DNA of 64,000 nucleotides from Candidatus Solirubrobacter pratensis (GTDB taxonomy: Bacteria; Actinomycetota; Thermoleophilia; Solirubrobacterales; Solirubrobacteraceae): positions 1-64,000 of the forward strand of contig NZ_KE384482.1 in the NCBI RefSeq assembly GCF_000425945.1, written 5' to 3'. This document shows positions 15,785 through 22,862 of this stretch, piece after piece (the first letter of the stretch is position 1; each line of letters opens with the position of its first letter). The position numbers were made by a program, and so were the translations under genes. Below the pieces are notes generated by a model, which saw only the letters and a list, made by a program, of their open reading frames with translations, searched no databases and had not been told where the DNA came from.

Positions 15785-17100
15785 AAGCTCTCCGCCCGCG
15801 TCTGCGCTCCGCCGTCGTCGCGGTAGCGCACGTCCACGCGCGCGCCCGCGAAGTCGAGCACGGCGAAGCCGAAGCGGTACCAGACGCCGTCGTGCTCGTC
15901 GAAGGTGCCCGTCTCCTCCCAGATGCCAGGCGGCGGGACGGCGCCCGTCCGCGCGGACGCCGGGATCGGGACGCCGCCGTGACCGATGCAGCGCATCACC
16001 GGGACGCCCTGCGTGTCGGCGAAGCCCATGCAGCGGTGCTCGTGGCCCCACAGCCACGCGCTGATGCGGCGCGCCTGCAGCAGCGGTGCGAGCTTGGCCG
16101 GGAGGACGGTGCCGAGGTCGCCGTGGTCGTAGGCGGAGACGAGCTGGTGATGGCTGAGCAGCATCAGCTTGCGGTCGGACTCGGCAGCCCAGCGCTGCAA
16201 GATCGCCGCCTGCGGGTCGTGCAGCTCGCCCGTCTGCCCCAGGCTGAGCACGTCCGGCGCCCACGAGGTGTCGAGCCCGGCGATGTCCCAGTGGCCGGTC
16301 TTGAGCCGGAAGAAGCTCGTCCCCTTGCCGTCGGGCGAGCGCTGGCGCGCGAAGCGCTCGTCGTCGCGCAGCATCGTGTCGAAGAAGCCGAATCCGCCCG
16401 AGTACATGTCGTGGTTGCCGTTCAGCGCCCACGAGGTCACGCCGGCGCGCGCCTGCTCGACCGTGACCGGCCAGCAGCGGGGAGCCAGCACCCGGTGCTT
16501 GTACTCGGCCGGATCGCCGGAGTAGTAGACGTCGCCGAGGTGGACGACGTGCGCCTCGCGGCCGTGGGCGAGCGCATCCGCGACCTCCTCGGCCATCAGG
16601 CGCGCCACCTCGAGCGCCCGCGGGAGGCCGGAGCCCCAGTCGCCGACCACGACGACCCGCGCGTCGTCGGCGATCGTGTGCTCGGCGGGAACCGGATTGA
16701 ACGGGTGGTTGCCCTTGGCGAGGCGGTCGAGCATCGCGGCGCCGACGCCGGTGACCCAGTGGTCGTCATGCGGACCGAAGCGCTCGGGGTGCAGGATCGA
16801 CTCGATCGTCGCGACGATGTGCGCGAACGGCCCGCCGTGCTTCTTCTCCCCCACCACGCCGGCCTTGCGCGCCTCGTCCTCGAGCGACGTCTGCAGCAGG
16901 CTGATCGTGGGGTCATGGCTGACGAACGGGTGCTCGGGCGCCTGCGCGTCGGTCGTCCGCGGCATCGCGTCGAGCACGTCGCGCCCGATCGTCTGCGCCG
17001 CCGGGCCCGCGTGCTCGTCCAGCGTCCCGTCGGCCACCTTGCCGCGCAGGGCCGTGAGATAGCGCTGGATCTCGCCCTCGTCGGTGAAGTCGGCGATCAT
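15781..17100 (-). CDS. Calcineurin-like metallophosphoesterase
   Basis: A 439-residue phosphoesterase with all five di-metal motifs in order: GDWGSG (about residue 151), GDVYYSGDP (about 187), GNHDMYSGG (about 223), LLSHHQ (about 291) and GHEHRC (about 328). The N-terminal 140 residues are helical and include a histidine-rich loop, as in related actinobacterial proteins of this length. I see no signal peptide, so it should be cytosolic. Substrate unknown. It lies 4 bases past the alcohol dehydrogenase stop on the same strand and is probably the last gene of that transcript. Confidence 0.85.
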   Translation of the reverse strand: MIADFTDEGEIQRYLTALRGKVADGTLDEHAGPAAQTIGRDVLDAMPRTTDAQAPEHPFVSHDPTISLLQTSLEDEARKAGVVGEKKHGGPFAHIVATIESILHPERFGPHDDHWVTGVGAAMLDRLAKGNHPFNPVPAEHTIADDARVVVVGDWGSGLPRALEVARLMAEEVADALAHGREAHVVHLGDVYYSGDPAEYKHRVLAPRCWPVTVEQARAGVTSWALNGNHDMYSGGFGFFDTMLRDDERFARQRSPDGKGTSFFRLKTGHWDIAGLDTSWAPDVLSLGQTGELHDPQAAILQRWAAESDRKLMLLSHHQLVSAYDHGDLGTVLPAKLAPLLQARRISAWLWGHEHRCMGFADTQGVPVMRCIGHGGVPIPASARTGAVPPPGIWEETGTFDEHDGVWYRFGFAVLDFAGARVDVRYRDDGGAQTRAESF

Positions 17101-17104
17101 CGGG

Positions 17105-18208
17105 CTAGAACTCGATCACGCTGCGGATGCCGTCCTGGGCATGCATCAGCGCGAAGCCGCGGTTGACCTCGCCGAGCGTGATGCGGTGCGAGATGAACGG
17201 GTCGACGTCGATCTCGCCGTCGAGGTAGCGCTGGACGAGCAGCGGCACCTGGTCGCGCCCCTTGACGCCGCCGAAGCTCGAGCCGCACACGCGCCGGCCG
17301 GTGATCAGCAAGCGCGGCACGATCTCGAGCGTCTCGCCCTTGCCGGCGACGCCCGCGATCGTGCACAGGCCCCAGCCCATGCGCGCGGACTCGACGGCCT
17401 GGCGCATGACGTGCACGAGCCCGGTCGCCTCGAACGTGTAGTCGGCGCCGAAGCCCCCGGTCTCATCGAGGATCCGCTGCACGACGTCCTCGCCGCCGGT
17501 CCAGGTGTCGGTCGCTCCCTGACCGCGCGCGAGGTCGAGCCGGTCCTGGGAGAGATCGACGCAGATGATCCGCTCAGCGCCCTGCAGCCGCGCGCCGGCG
17601 ACGGCGCCGAGCCCGACCATCCCGGCGCCGAACACGACGCACGTGCTCCCAGGCTCGACCTTGGCGGTGTACATCGCGGCCCCGAGGCCGGTCGAGAGGC
17701 CGCAGGCGAAGAGGGCGGCACGGTCCAGCGGCGCCTCCTCGGGCACCTTGGCGAGCGCGATCTCCGGCATCACCGTGTACTCCGCGAACGTGCTGGTGCC
17801 CATGAAGTGCCGGATCGGCTCGCCGGCGCGGCTCAGACGCGCGGTCCCGTCGGGCAGGTAGCCGTTGTTCTGCTGCTCGCGGATCGCCATGCAGAGGTTC
17901 GTGCGCGGACTCAGGCAGTGCACGCATTCGCGGCACTGCGGCGAGAAGAGCGTCACCACATGATCGCCCGGCTTGACGTCCCTGACGCCTTCGCCGACCT
18001 TCTCGACCACGCCCGCGCCCTCGTGCCCCAGCACGGCCGGCGCATAGCCGGACGGGTCGGCGCCTGAGGCGGTGTACATGTCGGTGTGGCACACGCCGCA
18101 CGCGACGAGGCGCACGAGCACCTCGCCGGCCTTGGGCTCTGCCAGGTCGATCTCCTGGACCGCCAGCGGCGCCCCGAACTCCTCAAGAACGGCAGCCCTC
18201 ATTCGCAT
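17105..18208 (-). CDS. Zn-dependent alcohol dehydrogenase, class III (formaldehyde dehydrogenase) type
   Basis: A 367-residue medium-chain dehydrogenase. Catalytic zinc ligands are in CGVCHTD (about residue 37) and GHEGAGVVEKVGEGV (about 65); the structural zinc has four cysteines in PQCRECVHCLSPRTNLC. The stretch HFMGTSTFAEYTV and GAGMVGLGAV (nucleotide fold) match class III enzymes, which oxidise thiol adducts of formaldehyde (S-hydroxymethyl-glutathione or -mycothiol). Whether it acts on formaldehyde or other alcohols cannot be decided here. Starts ATG 18208 and ATG 18202 are both possible. It follows the dipeptidase gene by 11 bases. Confidence 0.88.
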   Translation of the reverse strand: MRMRAAVLEEFGAPLAVQEIDLAEPKAGEVLVRLVACGVCHTDMYTASGADPSGYAPAVLGHEGAGVVEKVGEGVRDVKPGDHVVTLFSPQCRECVHCLSPRTNLCMAIREQQNNGYLPDGTARLSRAGEPIRHFMGTSTFAEYTVMPEIALAKVPEEAPLDRAALFACGLSTGLGAAMYTAKVEPGSTCVVFGAGMVGLGAVAGARLQGAERIICVDLSQDRLDLARGQGATDTWTGGEDVVQRILDETGGFGADYTFEATGLVHVMRQAVESARMGWGLCTIAGVAGKGETLEIVPRLLITGRRVCGSSFGGVKGRDQVPLLVQRYLDGEIDVDPFISHRITLGEVNRGFALMHAQDGIRSVIEF

Positions 18209-18219
18209 GGGGGCGCAGG

Positions 18220-19278
18220 CTATCCGGGCGCAGGCCGGTTGGCTCGGGAAGGCGTCAGCCCCCATGCCGCCGCGAGCACCCGCCGCCAGTTGCCGTGCGC
18301 GATCCGGGCGAGCTCGGCCTCGCTGTAGCCGTCGCGGCGGAGGGTCTCGATCAGCGCCGGGAGCTGCGCGGCGGTGCGGACGCCGTCGGGCATCGTCGCG
18401 CCGTCCCAGTCCGAGCCGAGGGCGACGTGCTCGGTGCCGACGAGCTCGGCGACATGGCGGACGTGCTCGGCGATGCGCGACAGCGGCGTGTCCGCGTCGC
18501 GGGCGCTGTCGGGCCGGACCATCGAGACCTCGAAGTTGATCCCGACGAGGCCGCCGGAGGACGCGATCGCGCGGATCTGGGCGTCGGTGAGGTTGCGGCT
18601 GGCGGGCACGAGCGCGTGGGCGCAGGAGTGGGAGGCGATCAGCGGGCCGTCGAGCTCGTGGGCGACGTCCCAGAAGCCGCCCTCGGTCAGGTGCGAGAGG
18701 TCGACCGCGATGCCCAGCTCGGCGCAGCGGCGCACGAGCCGGCGGCCCGCGGGCGTGAGGCCGGGCCCCGTGTCCGGCGAGGACGGGAACTTGAAGCGGA
18801 CGCCGGAGCCGAAGCGGTTCGGCCGGCTCCAGACCGGCCCGAGCGAGCGCAGGCCGGCGGCGTACCAGAGCTCGAGCGCCTCGAGGTCCTCCCCGAGCGC
18901 CTCGGCGCCCTCCATGTGCAGGATCAGGCCGAGCGGGCCGCCGTCCGCCAGCGCCGCGTCGAGGTCCTCGACGTCGCGCACGAGCCGGGCGCCGCCGGCG
19001 CGGACGAGCTCGAACGCCAGCGCGGCGATCGCGGCCGCCGCCGGTGCCGCTCGGGCCCAGGGCAGCTCGGGGATGGGCGGGACCTCCCACGCGCCGTCTC
19101 CGCCCCCGACCTCCCAGTCCATGGGGCTGGGCGAGAAGACGGCGAACAGACCGGCCGCGAGATCGCCCGCGCGGGCCGCGGCCACGGTCACCGCCCCGTC
19201 GCCGTCCAGCAGCGACTTCAGGCCGCCGTCCTCCCACGCGCGCAGCAGCGCGTCGTTGTGCCCGTCGATGACCCGCAC
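18220..19278 (-). CDS. Membrane dipeptidase (peptidase family M19)
   Basis: A 352-residue TIM-barrel metallopeptidase of the renal dipeptidase family. The zinc motif at the N-terminus is D-G-H-N-D, the bridging Glu is in HMEGAE (about residue 125), and later ligands are in DLSHL (about 190) and ASHS (about 211), with GSDWDG near 300. It cleaves dipeptides, sometimes with D-residues or beta-lactams. The start is GTG 19278, immediately before RVIDGHND; the frame runs on upstream but overlaps the divergent HAD gene. Only 21 bases separate the two divergent starts. It probably heads an operon with the alcohol dehydrogenase and metallophosphoesterase. Confidence 0.9.
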   Translation of the reverse strand: MRVIDGHNDALLRAWEDGGLKSLLDGDGAVTVAAARAGDLAAGLFAVFSPSPMDWEVGGGDGAWEVPPIPELPWARAAPAAAAIAALAFELVRAGGARLVRDVEDLDAALADGGPLGLILHMEGAEALGEDLEALELWYAAGLRSLGPVWSRPNRFGSGVRFKFPSSPDTGPGLTPAGRRLVRRCAELGIAVDLSHLTEGGFWDVAHELDGPLIASHSCAHALVPASRNLTDAQIRAIASSGGLVGINFEVSMVRPDSARDADTPLSRIAEHVRHVAELVGTEHVALGSDWDGATMPDGVRTAAQLPALIETLRRDGYSEAELARIAHGNWRRVLAAAWGLTPSRANRPAPG

Positions 19279-19299
19279 CGCGGCGTATGCTGGCAAACC

Positions 19300-19929
19300 G
19301 TGGCGGACTGGGTCTTCTTCGACCTCAACGGGACGCTGGTGGACCCCGGAGTCCTGATCGAGCCGCGCGAGCTCGCGCTCGACGCCCTCGACCACGCGAA
19401 CGTGCTCGCGATGATCACCACGCTCGGCGGGCGCGACGCGCCGTTCCGGGACCTGCTCGAGGCGGCGCTGCGGCGGCTGCTGCAGCGCGACGGACGCGAC
19501 CCCGGCGAGGCGGCCGAGGCGCTCGAGCGGCTGCCGCGGATGCCGGCCTTCCCCGAGGCCCAGGCCGCCCTGCGGGCGCTGCGCGACGCCGGGTTCCGGC
19601 TCGCCGTGCTCACCCAGTCCGCGGTGGAGTCCGCCGAGGCGGTGCTCGCCGGGGCCGGGCTGGAGCTCGATCGCGTGCTCTCCGCCAGCCCGTTCAAGCC
19701 GGATCCGCGCGCCTACGAGCCGGCGCGCGGCGGCTGGTTCGTCGCCGCGCACTGGTGGGACGTCGCCGGCGCCGCCGGCGCGGGCCTCGAGACGGCGTGG
19801 GTGAGCCGCGACGACCGCGTCTACCCGCGCGTGGTCCCGCAGCCGCGGATCAGCGCACCGGACCTGCTCAGCGCCGCCGAAGCGATAGTGAGCGCCGGGC
19901 CGGCGGCCGGCGGAAGCCCTCCTGGTTGA
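19300..19929 (+). CDS. HAD-superfamily hydrolase, haloacid-dehalogenase-like
   Basis: A 209-residue HAD protein with an alpha-helical cap. Motif I reads FFDLNGTLVD: the nucleophile Asp is present but the second acid of DxDGT is Asn, as in 2-haloacid dehalogenases rather than Mg-dependent phosphatases. Motif II is LAVLTQSA, the Lys of motif III is in SPFKPDPRAY, and motif IV is replaced by AAHWWDVAGA, where only one Asp remains. It may therefore be a dehalogenase-type enzyme or a degenerate phosphatase. Start GTG 19300 has no clear ribosome site, and a TATGCT hexamer at 19286-19291 hints at a leaderless message. The end overlaps the next, convergent gene by 62 bases. Confidence 0.8.
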   Translation: MADWVFFDLNGTLVDPGVLIEPRELALDALDHANVLAMITTLGGRDAPFRDLLEAALRRLLQRDGRDPGEAAEALERLPRMPAFPEAQAALRALRDAGFRLAVLTQSAVESAEAVLAGAGLELDRVLSASPFKPDPRAYEPARGGWFVAAHWWDVAGAAGAGLETAWVSRDDRVYPRVVPQPRISAPDLLSAAEAIVSAGPAAGGSPPG

Positions 19930-20449
19930 GCGCGGCGTTGACGGCGACGAGCCCGAGCTCGGCGCCGAGGTTGACCGTGCTGACCATGTTGACGCCCCGC
20001 TTGAGCCGCTTCGAGCGCTCTGTCGCCGACGGGGCGGCGTGGTCGCCGTCGCTCAGCGGCACGGCGCCACCCGGCGCGCTGCGCGCGAACCGCATCCCCA
20101 GCGCCGCGGTCACGATCCCCGTCGCCGCGACGATCCCGACCAGCGCGTCCTTGGCCCGCGCGAGCCGCCGCTCGGCGTCCGACAGGCGCGGGTCGCGCGC
20201 CTCCTCGGCCCGCGCGCCGGCCCAGCCGCTCGCGACCGCGGCCAGCGAGAGCGTGTTGATCGTGCCGTAGCGGCGCCAGGCGGCGTTGACGACGCGCCCG
20301 CGCTCACGTTCGTCGGAGATCTCCGTCACGCTCGGATGCAGCGCGAGCCGGCCGTAGAGGTTGCCGCCGAGCAGCCCTGCCAGGCCGATGTCGTGCGCGG
20401 CGCGGCCCACCTTGCTGAGCGGCACGGGAGGAGCGGGAAGCGAGGCCAT
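19868..20449 (-). CDS. Hypothetical membrane protein
   Basis: A 193-residue protein with about four weakly hydrophobic segments: near residues 20-35 (GLAGLLGGNLYGRLAL), 68-84, 105-125 (LVGIVAATGIVTAALGM) and 158-175. The C-terminus is basic and Arg-rich. Start ATG 20449. I do not recognise the family; it resembles lineage-restricted conserved proteins. It follows the histidine phosphatase gene by 35 bases on the same strand and overlaps the HAD gene at its 3' end in the opposite direction. Confidence 0.6.
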   Translation of the reverse strand: MASLPAPPVPLSKVGRAAHDIGLAGLLGGNLYGRLALHPSVTEISDERERGRVVNAAWRRYGTINTLSLAAVASGWAGARAEEARDPRLSDAERRLARAKDALVGIVAATGIVTAALGMRFARSAPGGAVPLSDGDHAAPSATERSKRLKRGVNMVSTVNLGAELGLVAVNAALNQEGFRRPPARRSLSLRRR

Positions 20450-20484
20450 GCCCCGAGCCTTCCCAGGCGGCGCGATCGGGAAGC

Positions 20485-21132
20485 TCAGAGGTGCGCCTGG
20501 TCGTTCCAGGTGACCAGCGCCCAGCCGTCGAACGGGATGCCCTCGATCCGGTAGTCGCGGCGCCGCTCGAACAGCGTGATGCCCGTGTTGGCGTGCGAGA
20601 AGCGGTAGAGCGCCGGCAGGTGGGCGGGCGAGAAGTCCTCGCGGAACATGGCGGCGCCGAGGAAGAAGTGCAGGAAGCCCCAGTGCGAGACGCACAGGAC
20701 GCGTTCGCGTTCGACGCGCGTCTGGAGGCGCTCCTGCACGCGGGCGACGCGCGCGACGATCGCGCTGAAGGACTCCGCGCCGGCCTCGGCGTGGTCGGGC
20801 GCGGCGGCCGGCATCCAGGAGACGTGGCCGGTGCCCTCGTACCGTGGGGACGCGGCGCGATAGGCGTCCGACTGGCGGACCTCGTGCAGATCGGCGTCGG
20901 TCTCGTACGGCAGCCCCAGCACCTCGCCGATCGCCTGCGCGGTCTCCTGCGCGCGGCCGAACGGGCTCGCCAGGATCGCCTCGATGCCCTCGCCCTGCAG
21001 CCTCCTCCCCACGCCGCGCGCCTGCTCCCAGCCACGCTCCGAGAGCCGGTCGGCGTCCTCCGGCTCGGGCTGCATGCTGCGGTCGGCGACGTTGGCCACG
21101 GATTCGCCGTGGCGCGTGAAGTAGACGATCAC
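20485..21132 (-). CDS. Histidine phosphatase family protein (phosphoglycerate-mutase-like)
   Basis: A 215-residue phosphatase. The catalytic phosphohistidine motif is TRHGESVAN (His at residue 8), the second arginine is in SPFGRAQETA, the acid is in LHEVRQSD, and the second His is in VSHWGFLHFFLG. These place it in branch 1 of the superfamily, with broad-specificity phosphatases and cofactor-dependent mutases. The start is GTG 21132 and overlaps the stop of pdxT by 4 bases, so it is the third gene of the pdxS-pdxT operon. A role in dephosphorylating a B6 vitamer or another phosphate is possible but unproven. Confidence 0.85.
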   Translation of the reverse strand: MIVYFTRHGESVANVADRSMQPEPEDADRLSERGWEQARGVGRRLQGEGIEAILASPFGRAQETAQAIGEVLGLPYETDADLHEVRQSDAYRAASPRYEGTGHVSWMPAAAPDHAEAGAESFSAIVARVARVQERLQTRVERERVLCVSHWGFLHFFLGAAMFREDFSPAHLPALYRFSHANTGITLFERRRDYRIEGIPFDGWALVTWNDQAHL

Positions 21133-21689
21133 GCCGTGACGCGGGCGCTGACGTCGCGCAGGAACAGCTCGTGGACGCGATCCTCGCCCGCGATCTCCGG
21201 GTGGAAGGAGATCACGAGCATGTTGTCCTGGCGCGCGGCGACGGGATGGCCGTCGACGGCGGCGAGGATCTCGACCGCGTCGCCGTGCTCGGCCAGCCAC
21301 GGCGCGCGGATGAAGACGGCGCGGACCGGCGGGCCCTCGATCCCCGGGATCTCCAGGTCCTCCTCGAAGGAGCGGATCTGGCGGCCGAACGCGTTGCGCG
21401 CGCACAGCGTGTCCATCAGCCCCAGGTGCGCGCGGTCGAGCATGATCATCCCGGCGCAGGTGCCGAGCACCGGGACGCCCGCGCGCACCAGGTCGCGCAG
21501 CGGCTCCGCGAGCCCCTCGCGCTCGATCCCCAGCGTCATCGTGGTCGACTCGCCGCCGGGCATCACCAGCCCGTCGAGGCCGGCGAGATCGGCGGGCACG
21601 CGAACCTCGCGCACCTCGGCGCCGAGCGCGCGCAGCAGCTTCGCGTGGGCCTCGAAGTCGCCCTGGAGGGCGAGGACGCCGACCCGCAA
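21129..21689 (-). CDS. pdxT: Pyridoxal 5'-phosphate synthase glutaminase subunit
   Basis: A 186-residue class I glutamine amidotransferase. The catalytic triad is Cys78 in GTCAGMI with the His and Glu of SFHPEI (about residues 168-171); LALQGDFEAH at the N-terminus and MPGGESTTM near 43-51 are PdxT signatures. It hydrolyses glutamine and passes ammonia to PdxS for PLP synthesis from ribose 5-phosphate and glyceraldehyde 3-phosphate. It follows pdxS by 4 bases. Confidence 0.95.
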   Translation of the reverse strand: MRVGVLALQGDFEAHAKLLRALGAEVREVRVPADLAGLDGLVMPGGESTTMTLGIEREGLAEPLRDLVRAGVPVLGTCAGMIMLDRAHLGLMDTLCARNAFGRQIRSFEEDLEIPGIEGPPVRAVFIRAPWLAEHGDAVEILAAVDGHPVAARQDNMLVISFHPEIAGEDRVHELFLRDVSARVTA

Positions 21690-21693
21690 GCGG

Positions 21694-22578
21694 CTACCAG
21701 CCCCGGTTGGCGAGCAGCTGGCCGTCTTCGAGCTTGCGCGTCTCGAGCGACTGCATCGCGGTGCCGAGGCCCTCGGAGGCGCGGGCGACGCGCTCCGGGT
21801 CCTGGTAGTGCGTGGTCGCCTCGACGATCGCGGCGGCGCGCGCGGCCGGATCCTCGGACTTGAAGATGCCCGAGCCGACGAACACGCCCTCGGCGCCCAG
21901 CTGCATGACCAGCGAGGCGTCGGCGGGGGTCGCGATGCCGCCGGCGCAGAAGAGCACGACGGGAAGCTTCTGGTCGGCCGCGACGCGGCGCACGAGGTCC
22001 AGCGGCGACTGCAGCTCCTTGGCGGCGGTGGCGAGCTCGGAGTCGTCGAGCGTGCCGAGGCGGCGGATCTCCGAGCGGATCGAGCGCAGGTGGCGCACGG
22101 CCTCGACGATGTCGCCGGTGCCCGCCTCGCCCTTGGAGCGGATCATCGCCGCGCCCTCGCCGATGCGGCGCAGCGCCTCGCCGAGGTTGGTCGCGCCGCA
22201 CACGAACGGGACCTTGAAGCCCCACTTGTCGATGTGGTTGGCCTCGTCGGCGGGCGTGAGGACCTCGGACTCGTCGACGTAGTCGATCTCGAGCGCCTCG
22301 AGCACCTGGGCCTCGGCGAAGTGGCCGATTCGGGCCTTCGCCATGACCGGGATCGTCACGGCCTCCTGGATGCCCTTGACGAGGATCGGATCCGACATGC
22401 GTGCTACGCCGCCGTCGCGCCGGATGTCGGCCGGGACGCGCTCGAGGGCCATCACGGCCGCCGCGCCGGCGTCCTCGGCGATCTTCGCCTGCTCGGCGTT
22501 GACCACGTCCATGATCACGCCGCCCTTGAGCATCTCGGCCAGACCGGCCTTCACACGGAACGTCGCCTCGTCTCTCAT
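21694..22578 (-). CDS. pdxS: Pyridoxal 5'-phosphate synthase lyase subunit
   Basis: A 294-residue (beta/alpha)8 barrel that builds PLP. The start FRVKAGLAEMLKGGVIMDVVN, the catalytic Lys in PVMAKARIGHF (about residue 80), the second Lys region RSKGEAGTG (about 147) and the VFVGSGIFKSEDP phosphate site are all intact. Start ATG 22578. It is first in the pdxS-pdxT-phosphatase operon and divergent from the small gene at 22621; the 42-base gap between them contains both start regions. Confidence 0.97.
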   Translation of the reverse strand: MRDEATFRVKAGLAEMLKGGVIMDVVNAEQAKIAEDAGAAAVMALERVPADIRRDGGVARMSDPILVKGIQEAVTIPVMAKARIGHFAEAQVLEALEIDYVDESEVLTPADEANHIDKWGFKVPFVCGATNLGEALRRIGEGAAMIRSKGEAGTGDIVEAVRHLRSIRSEIRRLGTLDDSELATAAKELQSPLDLVRRVAADQKLPVVLFCAGGIATPADASLVMQLGAEGVFVGSGIFKSEDPAARAAAIVEATTHYQDPERVARASEGLGTAMQSLETRKLEDGQLLANRGW

Positions 22579-22620
22579 CGCCCTGGATGTTAGCTGCGCA
22601 CCGGCTGTACGCTTTGTAAC

Positions 22621-22839
22621 GTGAGCACCGACCGCACTGACCTCATCGGCCCCGACGAGACGGCGTTCACGCTGGATCTCACGCCGGCGCAGCTGAAGAT
22701 CACGCATGCGGCGCTGAAGGCGTTCCTGAACGACTTCGGACACAACGAGCGCTCGGTCCACGCCGTGCTCCACCAGATCCTCGCGAAACTGCCGGACGAG
22801 GCCTCGATCCGCGCGATCGACCTCGAGCTCGGGCGCTAG
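22621..22839 (+). CDS. Small conserved protein of unknown function
   Basis: A 72-residue soluble protein starting at GTG 22621. It is mostly helical (LTPAQLKITHAALKAFLNDFGHNERS, then VHAVLHQILAKL) and acidic at the end. Coding-like third-position GC and a sensible hydrophobic pattern support it as real. I do not recognise a function. The upstream TACGCT at about 22608 with TTGTAAC just before the start may be a promoter with little or no leader. It ends 23 bases before the end of the GH65 gene. Confidence 0.6.
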   Translation: MSTDRTDLIGPDETAFTLDLTPAQLKITHAALKAFLNDFGHNERSVHAVLHQILAKLPDEASIRAIDLELGR

Positions 22840-22862
22840 CCGGAGCGTCCAGAGGCCGATCC

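Noticed and set aside
19279..19752. N-terminal extension of the M19 dipeptidase
   Set aside because: The zinc motif DGHND lies right after GTG 19278 as in the family; the extension is antisense to the HAD gene.
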